From Elainella sp. Prado103 (lineage in GTDB: Bacteria; Cyanobacteriota; Cyanobacteriia; Elainellales; Elainellaceae), in contig JALOOM010000053.1 in assembly GCA_025454395.1 (NCBI GenBank), positions 1 through 46,632 on the forward strand: DNA of 46,632 nt, in the 5' to 3' direction. The notes beneath the pieces were generated by a model that saw only the letters and a list, made by a program, of their open reading frames with translations, was not told the origin of the DNA and made no database searches. Positions 1 through 7,831 of this stretch are shown here, in pieces. A program made the translations under genes and the position numbers. Numbering within the stretch: the stretch's first letter is position 1; every line of letters starts with the position of its first letter.

Positions 1-45
1 AATTTTCATCACAGCCTCCGAGTTTTTTGAGGATTGAATTGAACT

Positions 46-72
46 ACCTCCAAAATATCGGAGGTTTCTTTT
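46..72 (+). terminator. possible rho-independent terminator
   Basis: ACCTCC (46-51) can pair with GGAGGT (60-65) across an 8-nt loop, and a T-rich tract (tttctttt) follows. It would end a gene lying left of the window. The stem is only 6 bp, so the call is weak. Confidence 0.35.
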
Positions 73-247
73 CTCCCCTCACGGCTTGCATAGATTCTCT
101 TAACTCTTAGTGGTGTCATGTTGAAAGGTTACCTGCTTACAGTTGAATAATAAATCCAGAATCGCTTGCAAGACGTTGGCTTTGAATCTAGAAGATCTAT
201 AAAGCAAGTCGTAAATACTATTCACAGAAACCTTGACAACCTTGTGA

Positions 248-745
248 ATGTTGATTGGTCAGGTTTTACCCAGATTTATAGAAGATTGGGAACAAGGAAA
301 AACTCGTTATCTTCAATCGAACTCTTATGATCAGGTGATACCCATGAAGGGGCAACCCAAATTTGGAGGTTGGATTTTCAACGGCTTTGATACTAGAAAG
401 AAACCTGATACTAAAGAGGTTGTTAAAACAGGTGCAGACCAAGCTCAATTTGGTAAGATTAAGCAGTCTATTCAAAGTGAATTAATTCCAAGATTGAGAG
501 ATATTAAGTCTTACACTGCAATTCCAGATTTCATCACTACTGATCCTGTTGCAAGCATCGAGGATCTAAACGTAATGGCACCCGATAGCATTGTGCAAAA
601 TAAACCAATTAAATACTTAAGAAAAGCTAGACCAACACGCGAGAATGTTGGCTCTGGATCATGGTCAGTGTACCAAGCTGCTCTAATGGATAAGATGGAT
701 GGAGAGTACAACAGTCTAGCAAAGTTTATAGTTGATAAATTTTGA
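248..745 (+). pseudogene. C-terminal fragment of a ParA/MinD-like ATPase (probable)
   Basis: The 165-residue product has the flavour of the C-terminal part of ParA-family ATPases: a segment PKFGGWIFNGFDTR resembles the stretch that follows the ATPase core, and SIVQNKPIKYL resembles the conserved tail. No Walker A (P-loop) motif is present. In-frame stops lie directly upstream (TGA at 245-247 and TAA at 212-214), and no Shine-Dalgarno sequence precedes the ATG at 248, so the N-terminal ATPase half is missing rather than outside the window. Another frame stays open across about 151-327 and may be a second scrap. I assigned the family from remembered sequence style, not from a search. The alternative is a complete small protein of unknown function. 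Confidence 0.45.
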
Positions 746-788
746 TGTGGCTTCATATCACAGCACAACATAGCCTCTGAGGTGAATC

Positions 789-1031
789 ATGAATGCACGA
801 CTAATGATCCAACCTTCCTCTTTTATTGATGCTGGTATTCAAATCAAGCCAGTTCGAGGATTATTCTTATTCAAATTTAGTGAAGACTTGCAAGAACGGC
901 TAGAGAGGCTGAACGAGAAACAACGAGAATTAGCATTGTCACCAGATGAAGAAGTAGAACTGACTGGGATTTTAGAACTCGATCGAATTTTCACACTGCT
1001 TAACGCAAAAATTATTGCTGAGTCTGCGTAG
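789..1031 (+). CDS. small hypothetical protein paired with HNH nuclease
   Basis: An 80-residue soluble protein with a strongly charged helical middle (residues about 30-50, rich in E, R, L and K). The ATG has a good ribosome binding site (gaggtga a few bases upstream). Its stop is 2 nt before the next start, so the two genes are surely co-transcribed and probably translationally coupled. I do not recognise the family. The tight pairing suggests it is a partner, inhibitor or specificity factor of the HNH protein, but that is inference from spacing only. Confidence 0.7.
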   Translation: MNARLMIQPSSFIDAGIQIKPVRGLFLFKFSEDLQERLERLNEKQRELALSPDEEVELTGILELDRIFTLLNAKIIAESA

Positions 1032-1033
1032 GT

Positions 1034-1483
1034 ATGGCGATTTCAAGAGAGATTCGGCAACAGGTTCGAGAGCGGGCTAAGTCTCTGTGTGAATATTGCC
1101 ATTCTTCTGAAGAAGCCAGTGCAGCCCGGTTTGAAATTGATCACATCCAGCCGCGATCACGTGGAGGGGCAGATACGTTTGAAAATTTGGCTCTGGACTG
1201 TCAGCGATGTAATAGCTACCGTTACAACTTCACAGAGGGGACTGACCCAGAATCTCAAGTTTCTACTCAGTTATTTAACCCACGACTGCATCAGTGGAAT
1301 GAGCATTTTGTTTGGGAGAAAGGCGGTTTAGTCATTCGAGGCAAGACTTCAATTGGGCGTGCAACGTGCGATCGTCTGGATTTGAATGACCAAGAGCATA
1401 ATGAGGGAGCAATTGTTAAAGCCCGTCGTCTTTGGATTCAGGGTGGTTGGCATCCACCATCCAATGATGCTATTAACTCCTAA
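1034..1483 (+). CDS. HNH endonuclease
   Basis: A 149-residue HNH nuclease. The beta-beta-alpha-metal fold is visible: C19-x2-C22 zinc knuckle, D36-H37 catalytic pair in the segment EIDHIQPRSRGG, N51, and a second zinc pair C56-x2-C59 followed by N60. Length and motif order match the small stand-alone HNH family common in cyanobacteria (McrA/5-methylcytosine-nuclease-like fold). The C-terminal third (residues 75-149) has no motif I can name. It is the second gene of a two-gene unit with the 80-residue ORF. Nothing shows the target; options include restriction, a homing-type activity, or a toxin-like nuclease. Confidence 0.9.
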   Translation: MAISREIRQQVRERAKSLCEYCHSSEEASAARFEIDHIQPRSRGGADTFENLALDCQRCNSYRYNFTEGTDPESQVSTQLFNPRLHQWNEHFVWEKGGLVIRGKTSIGRATCDRLDLNDQEHNEGAIVKARRLWIQGGWHPPSNDAINS

Positions 1484-1519
1484 TAACTAGTAAATCCAGA
1501 TGAGAGGGCGATCGCGGCG

Positions 1520-1605
1520 GCATAACACTGCGTGGCAGCGGACGGCCGAAAGCTACTGGTGTGGAGTTCGAGTTTATCTGCCGCCGCTGCACTTTACCGT
1601 TAGCA
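1520..1605 (+). other. attC-like imperfect palindrome downstream of HNH gene
   Basis: An 86-bp hairpin-forming element begins 36 bp after the HNH stop. Outer arms TAAC (1523-1526) and GTTA (1599-1602) pair. Inner arms GCAGCGG (1535-1541) and CCGCTGC (1584-1590) pair, and the stem continues with CGGC (1543-1546) against GCCG (1580-1583), leaving A1542 as a single bulged base. Simple R box, unpaired spacer, L box and an extrahelical base are hallmarks of integron attC recombination sites. The outer box deviates from the RYYYAAC/GTTRRRY consensus. It could instead be a cyanobacterial dispersed palindromic repeat. Confidence 0.5.
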
Positions 1606-1687
1606 GGCTCCGCAACAGGTCATTCCACTCGTTCACCCAGTCATTCACTGAGGTGGCAAAGCACCGTGGAGTCACATTGCGGTGATA

Positions 1688-1714
1688 TCAACTGATCAGT
1701 CAACTGATCAGTCA
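1688..1714. repeat. 12-bp tandem repeat, 2.25 copies
   Basis: TCAACTGATCAG occurs twice in tandem (1688-1699, 1700-1711) and is followed by TCA. Each unit carries the palindrome CTGATCAG. It overlaps the end of the decayed reverse-strand ORF. Confidence 0.8.
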
Positions 1715-1953
1715 AACGATAACCATCACTCTTTCCAATAGAATGTCACTATTTTTCGCTTGAACCTCAAAGACGGTATAGTTTATCTCAACAATCCGAT
1801 CGCTAACAAAATCACCCTATAAATCAGCCAGAATTTGCCCCTTTGGTTCAGCTTCAAGACTTCAGCAGGTTTTCCTAAACTTCCAGAGGCACTAATATCC
1901 CTGTAGGCATTTGTCACATACTGAACCTGTTGCTGGAGGTCAGTGGTTGCCAT
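1712..1953 (-). pseudogene. decayed small ORF of unknown family
   Basis: On the reverse strand an ATG at 1953 opens a reading frame starting MATTDLQQQVQYVTNAYRD. A different frame then reads GDFVSDRIVEINYTVFEVQA and ends at a stop at 1712-1714. Both stretches look like real protein, but a frameshift and an in-frame stop separate them. This suggests a small protein gene (about 80 residues) broken by at least one indel. The start resembles the N-termini of small antitoxin-like proteins, but I cannot name the family. The rest of 1484-2058 holds only this, the attC-like element and the 12-bp repeat. Confidence 0.35.
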
Positions 1954-2058
1954 GTCCTGACCCGATCATGCCTCTCTAGAAAATGCTTCAGTCTCCGAGC
2001 GATCGCCATTCATCTAACCTAAATCGATTGCTCAGAGACCTATTCACGTCAACGTTCA

Positions 2059-2907
2059 CTAAGCCTTTGCAGCAGGTGGCATGACGATCTTGCGGGCCCA
2101 ACCCAATCGTTTCAACAGTAAGATCGCCCACCAAGTCATATCGAGCTCCCACCATTTCCAACCTGCTTTAGCGACATTCGGATAGGCATGGTGGTTATTG
2201 TGCCAGCCTTCTCCATAGGTCAGGATCGCTGCCCACCAGAGGTTACGCGAGTTGTCATCCGACAGGTGGCTGCGATAGCCAAACATATGAGTGGCTGAAT
2301 TGATTAGCCAGGTACTATGCCAGAGCACTACGATCCGCACAAACATGCCATAGACCACAAATGACCAGCCGCCCAGCGAGTAGAGCAACACTCCTAACGG
2401 TAATTGCAGCAGCAGAAAATAGCGATCCAACCAGCGGTAAAACGGTTGTCGATCGAGGTCAGGGGCAAATTGGCGGTAGGAATCGCGGTTAAAAAATTCT
2501 GAACGTTTGTAGAACAACCACAGCATGTGGCTCCACCAAAACCCACGCTTTGCTGAGTAAGGATCTTTGTCCACATCTTCTGTGTAGAGATGGTGCATTC
2601 GGTGACCCGCCACCCAGAAGATCGGCCCACCCTGGAGAGCCAGTGCCCCAATGATTGCGATCGTATATTCCACCAGCTTTGGCACCTGAAAGCTGCGATG
2701 GGTCAGCAGACGATGATAGCCTAAACAAATACCAATGCTGCCCAACAGCCAGTGCAGAAAGATGGTGATCCCTAGCGCCGACCAGGAGAAAAACCAGGGG
2801 GCCAGTAAAGCCAGGGCATGAATCACCCCAAAGAAGATGGCATTTGTCCAATTAAATGCGATCGGTTCACCACCTTCCGAGGCTGTAGAAATCGATTTAG
2901 AAGTCAT
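2059..2907 (-). CDS. desC: acyl-lipid/acyl-CoA delta-9 desaturase
   Basis: A 282-residue membrane di-iron desaturase that introduces the first double bond into fatty acyl chains, important for membrane fluidity in cold. All three histidine boxes are present: HRLLTH (65-70), HRMHH (102-106) and HNNHH (236-240). Hydrophobic membrane pairs lie near residues 22-62, 83-100 and 160-200. I start at 2907 rather than the longer ORF start at 3039: AAGGA sits at 2913-2917 just upstream, and the extra 44 residues do not look like the family. The gene is divergent from the TetR-type regulator, and two palindromic operators lie between them, so regulation by that protein is likely. In Pseudomonas a TetR protein (DesT) also controls a desaturase, which makes the pairing credible. 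Confidence 0.92.
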   Translation of the reverse strand: MTSKSISTASEGGEPIAFNWTNAIFFGVIHALALLAPWFFSWSALGITIFLHWLLGSIGICLGYHRLLTHRSFQVPKLVEYTIAIIGALALQGGPIFWVAGHRMHHLYTEDVDKDPYSAKRGFWWSHMLWLFYKRSEFFNRDSYRQFAPDLDRQPFYRWLDRYFLLLQLPLGVLLYSLGGWSFVVYGMFVRIVVLWHSTWLINSATHMFGYRSHLSDDNSRNLWWAAILTYGEGWHNNHHAYPNVAKAGWKWWELDMTWWAILLLKRLGWARKIVMPPAAKA

Positions 2908-3134
2908 GCAAGTCCTTAAAATTGAAGAATCAGGAAAAACCAGGTTGATGAACCCTGGTTCTCTGGATGAATCGGTGAGGTGATCGGTAGGGGGATCAGA
3001 GGGTTGAACGATCGGTAGCACGGACAGTTTGACCGCCAATCGGCCAGCTACCTGCCTGACCTCTGCAATATTGAGATATTGGATCCACCTCGCAATTAAA
3101 ACCCCATTTGGGTGAGAAAACGTTAAAGTAAGAG

Positions 3135-3151
3135 TGTAAGTGTCACTTACA
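3135..3151. promoter_or_regulatory. 17-bp perfect palindrome, probable TetR operator O1
   Basis: TGTAAGTGTCACTTACA: 8-bp arms around a central T at 3143. It lies between desC and the TetR-like gene. It differs from O2 at one symmetric pair only. Confidence 0.85.
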
Positions 3152-3180
3152 TCTTGAGCCTAACAGCTCTTTGGTTTTTC

Positions 3181-3197
3181 TGCAAGTGTCACTTGCA
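3181..3197. promoter_or_regulatory. 17-bp perfect palindrome, probable TetR operator O2
   Basis: TGCAAGTGTCACTTGCA: 8-bp arms around T3189, 46 bp (centre to centre) from O1 and ending 7 bp before the chosen regulator start at 3205. Common core: AAGTGTCACTT. This is the size and symmetry expected for a TetR dimer site, so the regulator probably represses itself and may also act on desC. Confidence 0.85.
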
Positions 3198-3204
3198 TCT
3201 ATCT

Positions 3205-4482
3205 ATGTCAGTCTCTCCTATTTCAACTCGCCAGCGGATCATTCAGGCAGCGCTTCAGCTCTTTGCGGCTCAGGGTGTGACGGAGACCACCACAAAACAG
3301 ATTGCCGAAACCGCAGGAGTGAATGAGGTCACGCTCTTCCGTCACTTTGGTAACAAGCATGGGCTGCTGCTCGCTGTAATCGAAGAAGCCGCCGTGTTTA
3401 CCCAACTCGGACAAACTTTAATTCAGAAAGCCAATCCCGCTAGCAGTATTTATCAAGCTCTCAATGATTACGCTACCGCCTGTCTGCAAGCTTTGGAGCG
3501 AGTGCCAGAGGTGGTGCGATCGGTCGTGGGTGAGGCGGGCCAGTTTCCGTCTGAAAATCGGGCCGCCTTGGGGCGAGGCTTCACACAGGCCAACCGTTAT
3601 GTGGCCGATTACTTTCAGACGGTGATCGATCAGGGGCAGTTACAAACCCATCTGACCGCAGAAAAACTAGCCAGTTTACTGAATGGCATGTTGCTGGGCT
3701 ATGCCGTGATCGAATTTACTAGCGAATTTCATAACCTCTGGCAGGATCGCAAAGATTTCTTGGAAAACCTCGTAACTCTGTTTTTGCATGGAGCGGTTTC
3801 TGCTGGGTCGCCCATCCTGCAAGTACCCATTGAGCCAGCTATGAATCACGCTGATTTATCTTCCGATCCAGCACCTGCGATTGTCGCTGATCTTTCGGCC
3901 GATCAGGCAACTGAGTTACTCCGAGCCGTCAAAAAAATTGGCTTGCAGGAATATGCCTTAGTCTATGTGTTGTTAGGCTCTGGAGTAACCCCAACGGAGA
4001 TTGTGCAGCTACACCGATCGCACTATGAAAATGATGCTCATCATCAGGTTTTGAGAATTGCGACTGGCACTGCTACATCACCTCTCCGCCCCATGCCAAT
4101 CAACCAATGGATTTTGGGTAAGCGCTATGGTTCCTATACGCGCAATCCCCTCACTCAATGGTTGAAAAGCCGTAAAGATAGCCAGCCATCATTATTCTTA
4201 AATGCAGCAGGAGAACCTTTGGCTGAATCTGAATTACGGCAACAGTGGCAGGATTGGACAGTTGGATTGACCACACCTACCGGAGAGCCGATCGCGATCG
4301 AGCAAACTCAGCAAACTTGGTGTGTGGAAATGTTAGGGCGAGGTATGACCCCAGCAGACCTGTCAATTTTGATGGGCTGGGATATTAGCCAATTACAGCC
4401 TTATGTGACTAGAGCACGAGAGAAAGCGGCTCTAGAACAGGCGATGCGACTTGACCAAAGGCGGCTCGACCCAAAAGGGTAA
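3205..4482 (+). CDS. TetR-family regulator with integrase-like C-terminal half
   Basis: 425 residues, about twice the usual TetR length. Residues 8-60 are a clear TetR DNA-binding domain (helix-turn-helix in KQIAETAGVNEVTLFRHFGN), and residues about 65-210 look like a normal TetR ligand/dimer domain. From about residue 230 (LSADQATELL) to the end the sequence follows the pattern of a tyrosine-recombinase catalytic domain: a GSGVTPTEIVQL segment where active enzymes have GLRxSEI, then GRGMTPADLSILMGW and a Tyr in QPYVTRA. The catalytic Arg and the HxxR motif are absent, so it is probably inactive as a recombinase. I start at ATG 3205 because the longer start at 3154 would put operator O2 inside the gene. 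It is divergent from desC, with two operators between. The ligand is unknown. Confidence 0.88.
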   Translation: MSVSPISTRQRIIQAALQLFAAQGVTETTTKQIAETAGVNEVTLFRHFGNKHGLLLAVIEEAAVFTQLGQTLIQKANPASSIYQALNDYATACLQALERVPEVVRSVVGEAGQFPSENRAALGRGFTQANRYVADYFQTVIDQGQLQTHLTAEKLASLLNGMLLGYAVIEFTSEFHNLWQDRKDFLENLVTLFLHGAVSAGSPILQVPIEPAMNHADLSSDPAPAIVADLSADQATELLRAVKKIGLQEYALVYVLLGSGVTPTEIVQLHRSHYENDAHHQVLRIATGTATSPLRPMPINQWILGKRYGSYTRNPLTQWLKSRKDSQPSLFLNAAGEPLAESELRQQWQDWTVGLTTPTGEPIAIEQTQQTWCVEMLGRGMTPADLSILMGWDISQLQPYVTRAREKAALEQAMRLDQRRLDPKG

Positions 4483-4587
4483 ATCCACTCTGGGAAGATC
4501 GTGAGTGAATAAATTGCAACATTACTGTAAGACGAACAGACGAACGCTACGAAATCCCGGATGCGATCGTTTTGGGTGGTTAATTAA

Positions 4588-6213
4588 TCAAGAGCGGGAT
4601 GGATATTTCGGTAATGTGGTCGCCAGCAGAAAACAGAATCCAGTAAACAGGAGAGCAATCAACAGAGAGGTTTGCATCCCCGATCGAGCTGCTTCCAGAC
4701 CGATCGGGCGAATTATCTCAACCACTGAAGACGGCAGTTTCTCCGACAAAGTTTCTCTCAATTCAGGTTTCGATAATGTTTGAATCATTTCTTGTAACTC
4801 CATAATCGCCCTATTCCGATCGATTGGGGTGAGGGTGCGTCCCAATTTCTGGAGAATGCCATCGACAATATCGCGAGAGGTAAAGAAGATTAAGGTTGTG
4901 CCCAGGATTGCCCGCCCCAAGGAGCTACCCAAATTCTGTACCGGGTTGTAAATCCCAGAGCCTTCTGGTTTTTCATGGGGCGCTGCTGTCGCATAGGTTA
5001 GCCGACTCACATAGGATAGGAATAATCCCGATCCCACTCCCATGGCGATCAATCCAGGCAGGAGTTGCAGCGAGGTAAATTGGAAATTCAAATTGAGATA
5101 AAGCATCCCAATTCCACTTGCCAAGAAAATAATACCGCTAAACACAATATATTTAGGACAAATACGATCGCTTAGCTTTAAATACTTGAGATTGGAGACT
5201 ACGGTAATAATTACAGTTAAGTTATAGGGGATAACTGCTAATGCAGTTTGAAAGGGATTTAGTGACAGAGCAGTGGGAAGATACTGAAACAAATTAAATT
5301 GGACACCTGTAGTGATAATTGTATGTATCATCGCTGTGAACATCCCCAGCACAAAGCCACGTTTTCGTAACAGCCCCGCTCGCCACAGAGATATCTGAAA
5401 TCGAGTTGCCTGTCGTCGCTGCCAAAATAGAAATAGCCCCATGAGAATCAACCCTGCTGCAATCAGCGTAGGCACGATCGATAGCCGGAAGGGGGGCAAA
5501 ACATAACCCGCGATCGTGAAGAGCCGTTTGGGTTGCCACCAGCCAAAGTCTCCCGCCAGACTGATACCCGAAAGGATCGAGCCTAACCCCAGCAGTGACA
5601 GCAAGCCACCTACCCAATCGATCGATTGCTGACTACGAATCACCAATTGGGGCAACAGTCGCTGTAACCGCCAGACGAGAATCAGCACCAGCAGCGAAGG
5701 GGCAAAAGCCCACCGCCAACCTAGCTGAGAAGCTAAGTACCCACCCAGTAATGCGCCAGAGATTGCCCCTAGAGCGGAAGTGACAATCAAAATCACCATG
5801 GCTTGCTCTTCCGATTTGCCATCATACACCAGATCCACGATCGTCCAGGGGGTACTGACCAGCGGACTGGCGGCCAAGCCTGCCAGCAGCGAAAAAGTCA
5901 GTGTCATCATTGGTAAAGAAGGGCTAAGGGCAGTCAGGCTAATGCCCAGACCATAGCAAATCAAGCCCGTCAGAAACACAGGTGTCCGGCCATAAAAACG
6001 ACAGAGATTTTCTGCTGTAGGGGCAAAGGCAGCAGTGACTAACGAGAACAGGACGAGAATGCTTTGAATGTAGCCCATGCTCGCACCAAAATCAGATACG
6101 ATCGCAGGCATGATTGCAGGCATGACACTGACATTGTAAGACACCATGAATACAGTCAAACTAATTGTCCATAATCCTTTAGTTTGGAACTGGATGGTCG
6201 ATGAAGAAGCCAT
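4588..6213 (-). CDS. MFS transporter (14-TM, DHA2-type drug exporter)
   Basis: 541 residues with repeated hydrophobic segments along the whole length, compatible with 14 membrane spans. The N-half has the MFS loop GRTPVFLTGL between helices 2 and 3, and the fifth-helix motif of antiporters is recognisable (SALGAISGALLGGYLASQLGWRWAF is its region, residues about 145-170). This suggests a proton-driven exporter; the substrate cannot be read from sequence. A final soluble loop with charged residues lies at about 440-500 before the last span. It starts 54 nt after the BrkB-type gene ends, so the two may form an operon. It is convergent with the TetR-like gene, which could in principle control it, but no shared operator is seen upstream. 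Confidence 0.88.
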   Translation of the reverse strand: MASSSTIQFQTKGLWTISLTVFMVSYNVSVMPAIMPAIVSDFGASMGYIQSILVLFSLVTAAFAPTAENLCRFYGRTPVFLTGLICYGLGISLTALSPSLPMMTLTFSLLAGLAASPLVSTPWTIVDLVYDGKSEEQAMVILIVTSALGAISGALLGGYLASQLGWRWAFAPSLLVLILVWRLQRLLPQLVIRSQQSIDWVGGLLSLLGLGSILSGISLAGDFGWWQPKRLFTIAGYVLPPFRLSIVPTLIAAGLILMGLFLFWQRRQATRFQISLWRAGLLRKRGFVLGMFTAMIHTIITTGVQFNLFQYLPTALSLNPFQTALAVIPYNLTVIITVVSNLKYLKLSDRICPKYIVFSGIIFLASGIGMLYLNLNFQFTSLQLLPGLIAMGVGSGLFLSYVSRLTYATAAPHEKPEGSGIYNPVQNLGSSLGRAILGTTLIFFTSRDIVDGILQKLGRTLTPIDRNRAIMELQEMIQTLSKPELRETLSEKLPSSVVEIIRPIGLEAARSGMQTSLLIALLFTGFCFLLATTLPKYPSRS

Positions 6214-6267
6214 GGAAAACCTGGAGAATTAGATGAGAAACGAACTAGAACAATAATCAAAAATGAT

Positions 6268-7230
6268 TTAAGGATGGGTGTGATCTGAATTTAGATGATG
6301 GTGGCGGCGGCTACCAAACAAATGGGCAAACACATAGGAGAAAACGCAGCCTAGCAAGAAGATTTGGCAAGTGAGGAAAATCCAGAGCAACAAGATCATT
6401 ACACTGCCAATGACACCATAGGATAGGAACCGACCACCGATCGAAATCACGCTATTACTGACTAATTGTTGTAACCCGATCAACAACAGAGAGGTTAGTA
6501 GCGCCCCCAGCCAGACATCCCACCAGGCCACATAAACCGTTGGCAGGATTTTGAATAAAATACAGGCTACTAAAGCCAGGATCAAAAAAGATGAGCCAGT
6601 TTCAAGTCCCTCTGTAAGCTGTAACTCGTCAATTTCAATAAAAGCAAAAGCATCTTGAAAATTGGCGACCAATTTCAGAATGGCACGAATAGCAATATTT
6701 GAGATTAATGAGGTTACCAACAGCAATGCAGTTCCAAGCACTAACACAAACGAGAATAATTTGTTCGCCACAAAGAACCAGATCATCTTAGATACCGATC
6801 CACTTTCAGAAACACGACTGGGCGATCGCCAAATTTTATTGACCGAGGTTCGTAAGATGGCAAATACTGAGCTGGCGGCCCAGAGCAACACGCTGAACCC
6901 CACAATTCCGGCCCCCACACTATTTTCACTCAAGGAGATGATGGTGTCTTTGACCAGCCCATGCACGTCTGGCGGTAAAAATCGTTCGATCACCTCCTGG
7001 ATCTGTTGAAATGCCTCTGTGTTGGGGCCAATGAATGAGCCCAAAATGCTTAAAAGTACCAGGAACAGTGGAAACAGTGAAAATAATGCAAAGTAGGACA
7101 GCGAAGCCGCCATGCCAGGACAATTATCTTGATCCCACTTCAATCCAGTTTGAATCAGTAACTGAGCTGGTTTGGAAGGTAGGAGAGTAGAGCGAATATA
7201 TTGAAGCATGATGAATTCTCTCTCATTCAC
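6268..7230 (-). CDS. YihY/virulence factor BrkB family membrane protein
   Basis: 320 residues with about six membrane helices. The family signature is present near the N-terminus: GLKWDQDNCPGMAASLSYFALFSLFP region (residues about 28-55), with its conserved A-S-L-Y-F core, and a long central hydrophobic block. Members are widespread inner-membrane proteins often annotated as ribonuclease BN by error; their role is uncertain. Two starts are possible: 7230, or ATG 7209, which has GAGAG about 9 nt upstream. A His-rich tail (RRHHHLNSDHTH) ends the protein. It is probably first in an operon with the MFS gene. A CATATC-type promoter lies 26 bp upstream but points away from it. Confidence 0.9.
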   Translation of the reverse strand: MNEREFIMLQYIRSTLLPSKPAQLLIQTGLKWDQDNCPGMAASLSYFALFSLFPLFLVLLSILGSFIGPNTEAFQQIQEVIERFLPPDVHGLVKDTIISLSENSVGAGIVGFSVLLWAASSVFAILRTSVNKIWRSPSRVSESGSVSKMIWFFVANKLFSFVLVLGTALLLVTSLISNIAIRAILKLVANFQDAFAFIEIDELQLTEGLETGSSFLILALVACILFKILPTVYVAWWDVWLGALLTSLLLIGLQQLVSNSVISIGGRFLSYGVIGSVMILLLWIFLTCQIFLLGCVFSYVFAHLFGSRRHHHLNSDHTHP

Positions 7231-7255
7231 TGAGTCAAGCAGATAGGGATTTTTT

Positions 7256-7287
7256 CATATCAGTTTCATATCTTTGAATTCTAAACT
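7256..7287 (+). promoter_or_regulatory. CATATC direct-repeat promoter, site 1
   Basis: CATATC (7256-7261), N5 AGTTT, CATATC (7267-7272), 9 nt, then the -10-like TAAACT (7282-7287). It matches sites 2-4 exactly in spacing, and the first 17 bp are identical to site 3. It points rightward. The next recognised rightward gene is pstS at 7832, more than 500 bp on; an ATG at 7292 opens a 27-codon ORF of unknown worth. No gene is seen between 7231 and 7542 apart from this. Confidence 0.7.
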
Positions 7288-7542
7288 CAAAATGCATGAT
7301 TTTAGTAACGTTCAAATTTACACCATTGATTGGAATTACGCTGGTTGTTCAACGATACCCTTTGAACTCACGTAATCGCTTGGTCTAGTGTAATTCAGAC
7401 AACGTTATTGATGAAATCGCTCTTTCACCGATCTGCCTCGATCGCCGGCAATTTAGACGCAACTAGATGCTATCTTTCAGCCCACTATCCAGCAGGTCAA
7501 GCAGGAGGATGGCTCAAGCGATCACAAATTTTATGATTCCTG

Positions 7543-7610
7543 TTGCTGGGCAACCTTTTGCTGTTGGGCAACCTTTTGCTGCTGGGCAACCTTTTGCTGC
7601 TGGGCAACCA
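7543..7610. repeat. 18-bp tandem array, about 3.8 copies
   Basis: Units of CTGCTGGGCAACCTTTTG at 7543-7560, 7561-7578, 7579-7596 and a partial copy to 7610. It is intergenic. Open reading frames cross it on both strands only because the period is a multiple of 3. Confidence 0.95.
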
Positions 7611-7637
7611 CTCAGGCGACTGAGTACTGCTGCTATG

Positions 7638-7712
7638 AACAGGCTGCCCCTAAACAGGCTGCCCCTAAACAGGCTGCCTCTAAACTGGCTATTCCTGAAC
7701 TGGGTGCCCCTG
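7638..7712. repeat. 15-bp tandem array, 5 copies
   Basis: AACAGGCTGCCCCTA is repeated at 7638, 7653 and 7668, with two diverged copies at 7683 and 7698. It lies 27 bp after the 18-bp array, upstream of pstS. The gradient from identical to diverged copies suggests recent expansion from one side. Confidence 0.95.
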
Positions 7713-7831
7713 AGTACCACGTATAAGGCTGAGCGCCATATATAAGCATGAACAAGCCAAGAATGAGCCCTTGAATGTCCTGCCCATCTTGAACAGCCCA
7801 AACTATCCAACTGACGGAGAAAACTACATCT

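Noticed and set aside
1500-1685. 61-codon ORF
   Set aside because: It spans the attC-like hairpin and has no protein-like features.
2908-3039. 44 extra N-terminal codons of desC
   Set aside because: AAGGA before the internal ATG at 2907 and family fit support the shorter start.
7467-7745. 92-codon rightward ORF and overlapping leftward ORFs
   Set aside because: Open only because repeat units of 15 and 18 bp keep frame; the peptides are GQPFA and RLPLN repeats with no start signal.
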